64,000 bases of DNA, from positions 21,144,501 to 21,208,500 of the forward strand of contig CM043705.1 in the NCBI GenBank assembly GCA_023935145.1. The letters are read 5' to 3'. This document shows positions 1 to 11,429 of the stretch, one piece after another (positions within the stretch are counted from its first letter, which is position 1; every line of letters starts with the position of its first letter). A program made the translations under genes and the position numbers. The DNA comes from Bretschneidera sinensis. Lineage: Eukaryota; Streptophyta; Magnoliopsida; Brassicales; Akaniaceae. Below the pieces are notes generated by a model. The model was not told the origin of the DNA and ran no database searches. It worked only from the letters and a program-made list of their open reading frames with translations.

Positions 1-48
1 ACCCCAAAGCCGTACTACAATAACTGTGTTATACTTTGGGCGTAATCA
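1..48 (+). mobile_element. 3' end of an Athila-type Gypsy LTR (cut by window start)
   Basis: These 48 bases match the last bases of the LTRs that end at 5379, 54002 and 62729, including the terminal CGTAATCA. They join directly to CACTA-1 transposase sequence, so an LTR or a whole element inserted there. Whether it is a solo LTR or a full element lies outside the window. Confidence 0.85.
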
Positions 49-3000
49 ATACCAGTGACATTTAAACAATACAATGGTGTTACCAACCCCTGCATATTGT
101 ACCTCTATAATTTTTGGCAACATACCGTAGAAGTCGCATTCATATGCATCGTAAAAACTACCTTTGACACATGCACCACTATTTATTGTCTTCTTAAATT
201 TTTCATACTTTTGGGTGTGAAACTTAAATCTATTTACAATATAACCACTATAACACCTCACATGTTTAAAGGGGTCAAGTCATATTTCTCAAATCCTTTC
301 ATCTATGGTTTGGTCGGTTAAAACCTATTGCAATAAAAAATTGTGCAAGAATATTAAAACCGCTAAGAATATTAATTCAATGTACATGTTCACAATTAGA
401 ATACATTAAAAAAATCCTTACAAGGTCATGAAGCCATGATGCGAAATTCTTTTCGCGAAGCTTCTCTATTTCAGCGTTACTAAAAAGGGGTTGGTTACGC
501 CTCAACATGCCATCATATTGTCTATATTATTATGTGTTGAATTAACATATAAAATTAAGGAAAGAAAACATTAGAAATAATGATTGAGCTAAATATTTAC
601 TCCATATATGGCCCGATCTCCGCACAATTCAATAAAACATATACATTTGGGGCTTTGATCCCATTCTCATCTAATACTCTACTCTTCGGACTACCAAAGG
701 CATGACCAAGATAACAGAAAATTGAAAGACGGTCCTTTGGGCCCATAACCCCCTATCATCATTACGACGGATTTGACTCAACTTTGTTTGAACACTAGTT
801 TCAAAATATTTGGAGCAAAAGTTGGAAACTTCCTCTATAATGTAGGATTCAACAATAGAACCTTCCCCGCACGCTTTATTACGAGCATTTTTCTTTAAAC
901 TGTTTATGCACCTATTTTTTATATATGGCGATTACAAAACAATTATTAATAGGAAGATAGAAAATATTGTTACTAAAATGGATAAATATTAGAAAATATT
1001 GTTACCTCTCAAAGGGATATACATCCATCGGTCCTGCACAGGGCCACAAACTTTGGCTTCATATGGTAAGTAGATCGATAAATGCTCTATAGAATCAAAA
1101 TATCCTAGGGCAAATATCTTCTCCAGTTTGCATAAGGTTACCATTATGTTCTTCTCAAGCATCTCCATATGGTCAACTCGTAGTTCAGTTGCGCAAAGGT
1201 CTCTAAAAAAATGATTGAGTTTTGTCAAAGCATCCCATATTAAGTTTGGTAAAAAGTCACGAAATGCCAACAGTATTAATCTCTTCATGAACACGTGGAA
1301 ATCATGACTCTTCATGCCGTGGAACTTGCACTCGTTTACTTTAACACATTGAGCTATATTTGAGACAAATCTGTCCGAGAACTTCAACTTTGAAACCCAT
1401 TCGCACACAACCTTTATCTGAGACTTGTCCAATGTGTAGGTCGCTTTAGGTCTCTTCATTTTTCCATTCACTTCAACCAACTCTAATTATGGACACTTAC
1501 ATAACTCTTTCATATCTTCTCGAGGTTTTGCATTGTCTTTCATGGCCTTGGATACATAACAGTGTTGAAGCCGTTATCGAAAGCATATATCTCAATATGC
1601 ATGATGTCCAAAATATGGCGAACTAGATTTGTTGACCAGTAAGGCAATTTCCAAAAGATACTTCTTTTCACCCAGTCGTGCTCCTTCCTAAATCCATGAA
1701 TCACCTGTGTTGACCCATGTCCAAAGGTGATTTGTTCGAAAGAGAAAACTATATCTTTCAATTCTTTGCTAGACAACCGATGCGGCAAGAAAGAGTACTC
1801 CACTATGTTCTTTTTTAAACTGTACTTTTGCTTTCGAAAAACATGATCAATTGGTAAGAATTGACGATGGCAATCAAACCAATAGTTTTTATGACCATGG
1901 GGCAGTCAAAATGACTTGGTACGCTCCATATAGTAAGGACAAACTAATATCTCATGAGTACTCCAACCAGAAAGCATACTATACACGGGAAAGTTACTAA
2001 TCGTCCATAGAAGGGAGGCCTTCATATTGATTTTTTTTAGATGCATCATAAGTAACAACTCCATTCTGTCTACAATGTCTTCATCTCATCTATCATCGGC
2101 CTCAGATAGACATCCAGATTTTTACCAGGGTGCTTTGGACTTGGAATGACCAAGGATGAGAAAAGAAATTGCTTCTTCATGCATATCCCAGGTGGTAAGC
2201 TGTATGAGGTGACAAATACCGGCCAACAAGAGTAAGAATTAACCGAATGACCAAATGGTGTGAACCCGTTAGTCGAGTGTTTCAGCCTAACATTCCGTGG
2301 TTCGACGGTAAATGACGGGTGTTTATCATCAAAGTGTTTCCATGCCTCACCATCAACCGGGTGGATTACCATTTATGGTTTACAATGTTTGCCCTCTTTA
2401 TGCCATCTTATGTGTTGGGTAGTGTTTTTGGACATATAAAGACTTTAAAGCCTTGGTGTGACTAGAAGGTAACGCAACACCTTGTATAGTATGTCTTTTT
2501 GCTTCTTATTACCCACTTATTTAGGTTGAAGTCGATCAAGGCCACACACATCACAAATTTTATTCTCTTTGTCTTTCTTATAGTATAATATACAATCATT
2601 TGGGCATGTATATATCTTCTCATACCCAAGTCCTAGTCCTTTCACCATCTTCTTTAACTGGTAAAAGTTTTCAGGCAACTTCTCGCTTTTCGGTAACATA
2701 TTCTTGATTATTGATATTAATCAATTGTGACAGTTCTCAGACATGTTGAAATGAGAGTTACAATTCAATAACTGTGAGACTGCTGATAACTTAGTATGTT
2801 TTTTGCAACCCTCTCTTAAAGGCTCATCAGCATCTCTCAATATATCATAGAACTTTGCAGCATTGGGATTTGGCCTATCTTCTACATCCCAATTAAAATT
2901 TGGCCTAGCAGCATCCATTACCATATCCCCAATCCAATTTGTTTCTTCAAAACCTTCTTTAACACTGTCAAATGATTCTGTGGACGATTCCCCAACCCAA

Positions 3001-3121
3001 TTAGCTTATTTATGGAGAGACTAACTCTTGTAATAATTTATAAAACCTTTTTTGTATAGGTGCAAGGTAACCTTATCTCGAGTTAAGACCTTTTTGTTTG
3101 TCCAAACTTTACAAGGACATC
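49..3121 (-). pseudogene. CACTA-1 transposase (TNPD-like), main part, decayed
   Basis: This encodes the plant CACTA transposase that binds and cuts the element ends. In coding order it holds the second half of the transposase-associated domain (CPCK then TNKK, near 3121-2990). Then comes a block with NPNAAKFYDILRDADEPL (2860-2800), a cysteine cluster CPNDC...CDVCG (about 2615-2535), the transposase_21 region (2372-1800), a DUF4218-like block with SHDFHVFMKRLILLAFRDFL (about 1300) and a DUF4216-like block with CDFYGML (261-49). Several stops and frame changes separate these pieces, and only fragments of up to 163 codons stay open. It cannot make a full protein. The second copy at 38864-42446 has the same order. 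Confidence 0.85.
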
Positions 3122-3405
3122 CGTAAGGTGTGTACAACACCGGCGAAGTTGTACGACTAAGTTACTTAGTGGATTACTTCAAGGAGGTTCCTTGAAGAGA
3201 GTGGACGTAGGGTCGGAACGAATCCGATATTGCTGAACCACTATAATCTGAGTTTGCATCCTCTACTCTTTAAACTCTTTATTTACAACACATTACTTGT
3301 ATTAATTGTTTGCTGCTTATACGTTTTCATAAACTTGTATTAATTCCGCAAAAAGTTTTAAAAACTTAATTCACCCCCCCTCTTGGGTTGAAACCTCAGT
3401 CTACA
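3122..3405 (+). repeat. Copia-1 5' LTR (short)
   Basis: Matches 10166-10448 along its whole length, from GTAAGG to CTCAGTCTACA. The first base is C where the other copy has T of the TG terminus. There is no TATA box in it. Confidence 0.85.
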
Positions 3406-3407
3406 AT

Positions 3408-3419
3408 TGGTATCAGAGC
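3408..3419 (+). other. Copia-1 primer-binding site
   Basis: TGGTATCAGAGC, two bases after the LTR, complementary to the 3' end of plant initiator methionine tRNA, as in most plant Copia elements. Confidence 0.9.
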
Positions 3420-3460
3420 TTCGTTCTCAAATTTAGGCTTAAAATCCTTGAGTTGATCCG

Positions 3461-6289
3461 ATGGCAGCAAATAGCTACTTTGAGGGACACTCTTATACTA
3501 GACCACATTTGTTCAATGGCTTCAACTATAACTATTGGAAAAACAGAATGAAAATCTTTGTCGAATGACAAGATTACAATCTGTGGAGAGTCATTGAAGA
3601 AAGACCTAGAATTCCTTCAAAAGAAATAACTATTGGAGAGATCAACCATACAATGCCTAAACTCAAAATTGAGCACACTGACGAGGATTGTAGAATGATG
3701 TCTCTCACTAGCAGAGCAACAAGTATGTTACATTGTGCTTTAGATATTTCTGAATATAATGAAATATCTGCATGTGTTTCGGCTAAAGAGATATGGGATA
3801 AACTACAAATTACATATGAAGGAACTAGTGAGGTAAAAAAATCAAAAATCTATATGCTAGTTTCTGAATATGAGTCATTTAAAATGTCTCCTAACAAAAC
3901 AATTTCTGAAATGCACTCATTGTTCATGATGAGAGTCATAAAATGCATCTTAACAGTACTTAATTATTATCATTTTAGGGTTGATTTAGGTTTTAATTGC
4001 ACTTTTATACGTTAACAACTCTAAAGTATCATTCTTGGATCATTGATCTATTTCGGTGTATTTTCAGGTACTTTAAGTTCAAAAGAGGAGGAAAAGTTAT
4101 CATTGCTTGAAGCACAAAGACTCAAGGCATACTGGAGTGAAGAAATGCTTCCGAAAGGACAAGATTGAGGGCTTAAAAGAGCAACAACTGCTGCCCGCAC
4201 TAGAAAGGAGTTTCACTAAATTGCCAGAATTGCCTGTACAGATCAATCATCTTTGAAAATTAAACTGTATTGATACAAGAAGAACCATGAGATGAGCCAT
4301 ATACACTTAGAAAGGTCCGGAAGTTTATTTTCTGGATAATTTTACGGTTCATCAAACAGATTTTTCTATAAAAAGTTATGGCAGTTTAAGTAGACAAAGG
4401 TCAGGCTGTGCGGGCTGTGCGAGATTTCAGCGTGATTTTGGGCTTAAATCTCACATCCCACATTGGTTGGAAAACAAATTTCTATATCCCACATCCCACA
4501 TCGGATTGGAAACACACTGCACTCATGGTATTTCCCTATAAAAGGCCTACTCCACTTCAGCTTTGAGAATTCAATCGGGGATGAATCCAGAGGGTCTTTA
4601 GGAGCAATCCAAAGGGCCTTTAGGAGGAACCTGAAGTTTAAAGTTTGAAGGTCGGGAGAGATGATCGTCGGGAGGCCGGAGGCAACTCGAGGACACATGA
4701 GCCCCATGGCCAGCTAGTCTCCAAGCAAGGCGAAGGGATGAATCCCTAGGTGTAGTTGTTCTTATTTTTCCTTTATTTGATTCGGTTGTAGTTGGAATTA
4801 TTTTCATTAAATATTGTTATGTTTTATTCTTTAATTTAATTAGTAGATTTATTATAACTCTAGTGGTTGCATGCTTCTTTTCCATATAAGTTTAGTCAGG
4901 CTTTTCTTATGTGTACCTGTTTGGGTGTGATTGAGTCCGGTAGATCTCTTTTATAGATTTGTCCATTGCTGCGGTATCGTCGTTTAGATATATCGTCGTC
5001 TCTTGATAATTTATAAGTTAGGTCATGTGTGCTTGAAAGTAAAGAAGATTTCATAACAATTACATTAGGATTTATAAATGCGCTTTAATTGAATATTTTT
5101 CGATTGCCTGTTTGGGATGTGAAACTTGCAATCGAGATAAAAACAACTGAATCAAGTTAGGATTAGAGCAACGAACCTAGGGAGGATTTTCGGAACCTTG
5201 TCATTTTTATTTTAAACTTATTTACACAATTACCCTTTTTCTCAAACAACTCAGATTCTTTTAATCTTTTATCGTTTGTGTTGAGGTTTACACCTTTTGT
5301 TGTACTTAACTTGTTTCCCTGTGGAATCGACACCCCAAAACTATACTACAATAGCCGCGTTATGTTTTGGGCATAATCAGTTCACAACTATTATAAATGG
5401 TTTAAAGCTGCTTGGTAGGAATATTGAGGAGTTTGAATTAACTAGAAAAATCTTGAGATCTCTGCCACCTTCATGGAAACCAAAGAAGACAGCCATTCAG
5501 GAGGCCAAAGATCTTGACAAACTTGATGTTGAGAAACTACTTGGATCATTGTTGACATATGAGATGGAAGAAATGACTCCCATCGTCAATGATGATGAGA
5601 AGAAGAAAAAGGTAATTGCTCTCAAAGCTTCTACGAGCAACAAAGAAATGGAATCGGAAAAAGAAGCGGAGAGCAGCGAGGAAGATGGTGAAATGACATT
5701 AATCACCAAACGATTTCATAAGTTCTTGAAGAAAAACAAGAAACCTTATACAAAGGATCCCACTTCAAAAAGAGAACCACTTATATGTTATGGCTGCAAG
5801 AAGCCCAGTCACATCAGGGCTGATTGTACGGTTTCAAACAAACCATACAAGAGATTAAAGAAGAAAGCCATGATAGCAACTACTTGGAGCGATAACGAAG
5901 AAGAAGATGAGTCATCGGACAAAGAAGTCGGATACGAGGAAATTGCCAACCTTTGTTTGATGGCAATCGACGATGAAAGTGACGTAACATCTTCTCCTTC
6001 TTCTAAGAATAATATTGTAAGTAGTAGTGAAGAGTTACTAGAGGTAATAAATGAAATGCATGATGAGTTGAAGAAATTTGATTCTAGAAATTCAATTCTT
6101 AAGAAAGAGGTATCATCTCTCTCTAAGGAGATGATAAGTCTCAGAGAAGAAAAAGATAAATTATCTTCTTTACTATATAATTCTTATCAAGATTTCCTCA
6201 AAGATGAAAATAAGAATTTAAAGAATAAAATTTTAGAATTGAATGGCACTATATCCAGACTTATGCTTGGAAAAGAAAATCTGGTTTAG
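3461..6289 (+). pseudogene. Copia-1 gag, split by a solo LTR
   Basis: Starting at ATG 3461, the frame reads a Copia gag with HLFNGFNYNYWKNRMKIFVE, then an in-frame stop, then a long UBN2-like stretch (AKEIWDKLQITYEGTSEVK) up to base 3926. After the inserted LTR (3927-5379) it resumes at FTTIINGLKLLG and continues with LRSLPPSWKPK, an acidic region and a zinc knuckle of the form CX2CX4HX4C (CYGCKKPSHIRADC, about 5786-5827). It ends in a coiled-coil-like tail rich in Lys, Glu and Leu, stopping at 6289. In the living element this protein forms the particle that packages the RNA. Confidence 0.85.
3927..5379 (+). mobile_element. Solo LTR of the Athila-type family, perfect target duplication
   Basis: The 1,453-bp sequence runs from TGATGAGAGTCATAAAATG to GCATAATCA and is homologous end to end to the LTRs at 52522-54002 and 61228-62729. 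It is flanked on both sides by GTTCA (3922-3926 and 5380-5384). No internal sequence remains, so the two LTRs of a former element recombined. It carries the usual TATA-like CCCTATAAAAGG near 4535. It interrupts the Copia-1 gag, so it is younger than Copia-1. Confidence 0.95.
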
Positions 6290-6300
6290 GATACTCTCCA

Positions 6301-6945
6301 TTGGGAAAGCAAAAATCAAAAGAGAGCTTATTCATGAAAGCCTCATGTGTGAGTGAAGCCTCTACTTCAAAAACCCCTAGCAAGATTAAAAGCACTCCCT
6401 CAATGAATGCTAGGAAATCTAGAAATTTAAATGTTCATATAAAAATGAAGCATCCCAGAAATACACATGCTTATATGTATGCACACTCTAGAAATGCTTA
6501 TATACATCCTAGAAATAACCATCATGTACATTCTAGGAAGAATATATATAATTAAAATATGCACTCTGCTCATGCTCCTCCTAGGAATTACCATCATGGT
6601 TATCCTAGAAATAATATGCATACTCATATAATGCTAGCATGTATCCTAGAATGCATCATCATACATTTTCTGGAAATGATATGCATTTTCATGTTCCTCA
6701 CCATAGAAACATGTATCCTAGGAAATATTATCCTAAAGATTATGGGCAGCATGCACATCTAAGATATCCTAGAAATTTCAATAACTATCATCCTAGGATT
6801 GTGCATCATCAACATGTCTTTAGATCACCATATACTGTTAAGAAAGTATGGGTTCCAAAAGGAACTGTGTTTTCTAGGACTAACCCCAAAGGACCCAAGA
6901 AATTTTGGGTACCTAAAAGTGCTATCGTATATCCTTGTGTGATGT
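6301..6945 (+). pseudogene. Copia-1 linker with His/Tyr/Asn/Arg repeats between gag and protease
   Basis: This stretch, with frame changes, codes for repeated short motifs such as HPRN, YPRN and HSRN alternating with His-His pairs, built from degenerate DNA units containing CCTAGAAAT. It ends with VWVPKGTVF and KFWVPKSA, a conserved segment that stands just before the protease in SIRE/Maximus-type elements. The repeats are probably an expanded spacer. I know no enzymatic function for them. Confidence 0.6.
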
Positions 6946-6963
6946 AGATATGTCTCCACACCA

Positions 6964-9671
6964 AGGAGAAAGGTAACTGTTGGTACCTTGATAGTGGATG
7001 CTCAAAGCACATGACTGGTGATAAAAATGTATTCAATGAGCTAACTCTAAGAGATGGTGGATATGTCACCATTGGAGACAACACCAAAATAAAGATCATC
7101 GGGCATGGAAAAGTCGGTAATGACTTCTCAACCTTAGATAATGTATTGCTAGTACAAGGCCTTAAGTCAAATTTACTAAGCATTAGTCAACTATGTGACA
7201 AAGGTAACAAAGTCACATTTGAGATCTCCCATTGTCTAGTTATAGACATCAAGAGCAACAAGATCAAATTTGTTGGTCATAGACATGAAAATGTCTATAT
7301 AGTTGATTTGAAATCCTTGCATTCTGAAAATGAAAAATGTTTTCTTGCTTTTAGTGAAAATCCATGGCTATGGCATAGAAGGCTTGGTCATGTGAACATG
7401 AACTTGCTAAAAATCATTTCAAGAAAAGATTTAGTTATTGGACTTTCTAAAATCAATTTTGAAAAAGACAAAGTATGCGATACTTGTCAAATGAGAAAAC
7501 AAACTAGGATTTCATTTAAAGCAAAAAATGTAGTCTCAACTACTAGACCTTTGGAACTTCTGCATATGGACTTGTTTGGTCCAATTAGTACCATTAGTCT
7601 AGGTGGCCATCAATATGCTCTTGTTATTGTTGATGATTATTCAATATATACCTTTGTTATTTTTATTGCTTACAAAGATGAAGCTTTCAAAGGATTTGAA
7701 AAGTTTTGCAAAAAGGTACAAAATGAAAAAGAAATTTGTATTTCAAGCATAAGAAGTGATCATAGCAAAGAATTTGAAAATCAAAGCTTTTTAAGATTTT
7801 GTGATGAAAATGGAATTAATCACAACTTTTCAGCTCCTAGAACTTCTCAACAAAATGGAGTTGTTGAAAGGAAAAACAGAGTTCTAGAAGAATTTTCAAG
7901 AACTATGCTTTGTGAAAATAATTTACCAAAATACTTTTGGGCTGAAGCCGTAAACACTTCTTGCTATATCTTAAATAGAATTTTAATTAGGTCTCTGCTT
8001 GATAAAACTCCATATGAACTATGGAAAGGAAGAAAGCCTAATATCTTCTATTTTTGTGCATTTGGTTGTAAATGCTTCATCTTAAATAACAATAAAACTA
8101 ACTTGGGTAAATTTGATTCTAAGACCGATGAAGGAATATTTTTTAGATATTCAACATCTAGTAAGGCTTATAGAGTTTTCAATAAGAGAACTCTAGTGGT
8201 AGAAGAATCTGTACATGTAACTCTTGATGAGTCTAACCCAATTAGTAGTAGAGAAGTTTCCTTTAAAGATGATGCAGATTTTATTCCAAGAATGGAAACT
8301 CCTACTCCCATTGTTGACCCAAAGGAGAGTCCACCTCAAGCAAATGAAGAGATGGAAACTCCCAATTTGGACCAACCATCCTCAAGCCAACAAAAGGAAA
8401 GTCTAACCAAAGATTGGAGGTATGTAAATTATCACCCGATTGATCAAGTGATTGGTGATCCTTCACAAGGGGTAAGAACTCGTTCTTCTATTAGAAATAT
8501 TTGCAATTTTGTAGCTTATTTGTCTCAATTAGAACCTAAGACATTTATAGAAGCTGAAAAAGATAATGATTGGATAATTATTATGCAAGAAGAAATAAAT
8601 CAATTTGAGAGGAATAATGTTTGGAAACTAGTTCCAAGACCTAAGAATCATTCAATAATTGGAACTAAATGGGTATATAGAAATAAGATGGATGAAAATG
8701 GAATAGTAACTAGAAACAAGGCTAGACTAGTTGCTAAGGGATATAATCAAGAAGAAAGAATAGACTTTGATGAAACCTATGCTCCCGTAGCTAGATTAGA
8801 AGCTATTCGAATGTTATTAGCCTTTGCATGCTTTAATAAATTCAAGCTACTTCAAATGGACGTAAAAAGTGCATTTTTAAATGGCTTTATAGAAGAAGAG
8901 TTTTATGTTGATCAACCTCTTGGATTTGAAAATCCTAGTCTTCCAAATCATGTCTACAAGCTTTCTAAAGCTCTATATGGGTTGAAGCAAGCTCCAAGGG
9001 CACGGTACGAAAGACTAAGTAAATTTTTGATTGACAATGATTTTGTAAGAGGTAGAATAGACACAACTCTCTTCACAAAAACTCACAAAAATGACACTCT
9101 TATAGTTCAAATATATGTTGATGATATTATATTTGGTGCCACTAATGAATCTATGTGTCAAGAGTTTGCGAAGTGCATCCAAGGTGAATTTGAAATGAGC
9201 ATGATGGGAGAACTTACCTACTTCCTTGGACTTCAAATCAAGCAACTAAAAGGAGGAATCTTCATCAATCAATCGAAGTAGATTAAGGACCTACTAAAGA
9301 GGTTCGGGATGGAAAACTCAAAGCCACTTGGAACTCCTATGAGCACAACTACAAAACTTGATCTTGATGAAGGAGGTAAAACTGTAAATACTAAATATTA
9401 TAGAAGCATGATAGGTGCTTTACTCTATTTGACTGCAAGTAGACCTGATATTATGTTCAGTGTATGCATGTGTGCTAGATTTCAAGCTAATCCTAAGGAA
9501 TCACATGTAGTTGCAGTAAAAAGAATCCTTAGATATCTACAAGGAACCCAAACCATATGATTATGGTACTCTAGAGATTCATCTTTTGAGCTTGTAGGAT
9601 ATTCAGATGCTGATTTTGCTGGATGTAGGTTAGATAGAAAAAACACAAGTGGTACATGCCAATTCTTAGGT
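6964..9671 (+). pseudogene. Copia-1 pol: protease, integrase, reverse transcriptase, partial RNase H
   Basis: In order there are a protease core [13 protein letters not shown] (about 6985), the integrase zinc domain WLWHRRLGH...CDTC (about 7370-7490), and integrase catalytic sites [19 protein letters not shown] and NGVVERKNR. Next comes reverse transcriptase with [10 protein letters not shown] and IYVDDIIFG (about 9110-9135), then RNase H with YSDADFAG. Most of it is one open frame of 756 codons (7011-9281) closed by a stop after FINQSK. A second stop follows ILRYLQGTQTI. RNase H breaks off at SGTCQFLG, so the C-terminal part is missing. YVDDIIFG and the domain order support the SIRE/Maximus lineage. 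Confidence 0.9.
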
Positions 9672-10165
9672 ACAATACCAGTCGACTGGTAACCCAGAAG
9701 CTTTGAAAACGAGATTTTTCAAGAGAACCCAGTCGACTGGTATCACGACCCAATCGATTGGTAATTCAAAAATATGACCGTTGGACACCAAATCTGAACG
9801 TTTTAAAGCAAATCTTTTTCAAATTAAAGTCCCAATGGCCATATTATTTGATGGCTATATAAACCCACTCTATTAAGCATTCAATAGAGAGTTGCACATA
9901 TTCAAAAAGAGTTGAACTCACACAATCAAGTTATTGTACTCTTTGAAACACAAAAAGCTTTAAAATATTCTTATAGAGCCATTCTTCAAGCTTTATTTTG
10001 AAAAAAAGACATTATTCAGTTGCATAAGCTTTCATTTGCTGTCTCTTTACCATTTACTTTACAACATCTTTTGTAAGGGGATTACTTCCGAGAGGAAGGG
10101 GATTACTTCCGAGAGGAAGGGGATAGCTTCCGAGAAGAAGGGGATAACTTTCGAGAGGAAGGGAT
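9672..10165 (+). other. Copia-1 region before the 3' LTR, probably leftover U3
   Basis: Non-coding. It has copies of CCAGTCGACTGGT, a TATA-like GGCTATATAAACCC near 9856, and the purine-rich 21-bp repeats at 10076-10160. GTCGACTGG motifs recur in other SIRE-like LTR pieces of the window (31580-31800, 38400-38560), so this stretch is better explained as part of a longer ancestral LTR than as true internal sequence. Confidence 0.6.
10076..10160 (+). repeat. Four 21-bp tandem repeats, purine-rich
   Basis: The unit AGGGGATTACTTCCGAGAGGA occurs four times with few changes. The last copy ends GAGAGGAAGGGAT immediately before the 3' LTR at 10166, in the place of a polypurine tract. Confidence 0.9.
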
Positions 10166-10448
10166 TGTAAGGTTTGTACGACACCGGCGAAGTTGTACGA
10201 CTAAGTTACTTAGTGGATTACTTCAAGGAGGTTTCTTGAAGAGAGTGGACGTAGGGTCGGAACGAATCTGATATTGCCGAACCACTATAATCTGAGTTTG
10301 CATTCTCTACTCTTTAAACTCTTTATTTACAGCACATTACTTGTATTAATTGTTTGCTGCTTATACGTTTTTATAAACTTGTATTAATTCCGCAAAAAGT
10401 TTTAAAAACCCAATTCACCCCCCTCTTGGGTTGAAACCTCAGTCTACA
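10166..10448 (+). repeat. Copia-1 3' LTR (short)
   Basis: Begins TGTAAGG and ends CTCAGTCTACA. It is homologous to 3122-3405 over its full length. Confidence 0.85.
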
Positions 10449-10453
10449 ACGTC

Positions 10454-10570
10454 GAATAGTTCTCTCGTGCACAAAACTTACATTCCTATAGGTGAAGTCA
10501 AGAAATTCTTAAACTACGCACTCAAATTCCCATGATAGAGCATTCCATCCAACTCTGGTCAACTGACATC
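10454..10570 (-). pseudogene. CACTA-1 transposase 5' part: start of transposase-associated domain
   Basis: Read on the minus strand, an ATG at 10570 is followed by DQSWM, the usual beginning of the transposase-associated domain. After one frame change and one stop come EFLDF and then HERTIR at the Copia junction. Removing the Copia and one copy of its target duplication brings this into frame with CPCK at 3121, giving the family's IRCPCK signature. This shows the coding exon was continuous before the Copia inserted. The equivalent in CACTA-2 is at 38864-39020. Confidence 0.75.
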
Positions 10571-10695
10571 GTTCGACCGACTAAAACGATAAAAAATTCA
10601 AAGTTATTCCCATAATTTGCAACTAATGCATGTTTCTACTTAATAAATGTGTTTTTTCCATTCACTAATAGATGGAGGTTCCTAACCCATTGAAG

Positions 10696-10922
10696 AACGT
10701 GTGATCCATATTGTAGTTAGTTTTTCCAGACTCTTTTGTTTCAAATAAATTTTGCCAGCATCTCCCCTTAATTCTCCAAGTGCATAACTTAAATTCAAAC
10801 CTATATCCCCAATGAGATAACCTCGAATTCAGTATATACTTGGAGAACAGGGAAGAGATGCTACCAAAATTTACTCAAAACAAAGCAAGCATGGAAAACT
10901 AATTGCAATATGGATCACGTAT
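10696..10922. repeat. Foldback (inverted repeat) with arms of about 100 bp
   Basis: The left arm (10696-10797) begins with GTGATCCATATTG. The right arm (10825-10922) ends with CAATATGGATCAC, its inverse complement. Further matches line up along the arms: CTCCAAGT with ACTTGGAG, AGCATCTC with GAGATGCT, and AAATTTTG with CAAAATTT. The arms are imperfect and the spacer is about 27 bp. It resembles a MITE or an inverted duplication and a transcript would fold into a long hairpin. Confidence 0.8.
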
Positions 10923-11429
10923 TCCTAAACTATCCACACTGGACAATCCAAAGATTATTTGAACACAAACACTCTCATTGCAAACATATTAATTGGTAAG
11001 TAACAAGAGCATTTGTAATGCTCAATAATCTCTAGACGGGAACTCTAAGAGTAAGACCTAAATTATAAGATTTCAAGTGCCAAAGAAACCTTTGATAATT
11101 CAACCAATCCAATCCTACATACTAATATAGTAATATACTTGGTGTATTGTTCTCTTTTGGATGTTACAAATGAGAACGATACAACCAGTGCAAGTGACTC
11201 AAAATGAAGTCTCCTCTTAGGTAAATCTATATTTGTTTTCTATCGTTCCATTTTGCTTCTTCATTTTGAATAAATGTTACAAACGTATCTAACTAGTCGA
11301 GGATGCAAGCTAAAGCTCAAGAGGCATTTAGGGTAAAATTGAGAGTGATATATATCTTATAACACCACACATGAAAGGAAATGAGCACAACAATCACCGG
11401 GAAAAAAAAAGTTGTCTTATATAAAACAG

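Larger units (their letters stand above)
3122..10448 (+). mobile_element. Copia-1: SIRE/Maximus-like Copia retrotransposon in CACTA-1
   Basis: Two direct repeats of about 284 bp (3122-3405 and 10166-10448), both ending CTCAGTCTACA, bound a primer-binding site, gag, and a pol ordered protease, integrase, reverse transcriptase, RNase H, which is the Copia order. Flanking ACATC (3117-3121) and ACGTC (10449-10453) look like a 5-bp target duplication with one change. The RNase H stops short near 9671, and the following 494 bp look like LTR U3 sequence. A solo Gypsy LTR sits in gag. The element is dead. Confidence 0.85.

Noticed and set aside
3408..3419. tRNA-like match
   Set aside because: It is the primer-binding site of an LTR element. 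No cloverleaf surrounds it. The same holds for 18688, 35051, 51763 and 54008.
10076..10160. Short repeats resembling a CRISPR or minisatellite
   Set aside because: Four directly adjacent 21-bp units without spacers, in a retrotransposon LTR region.
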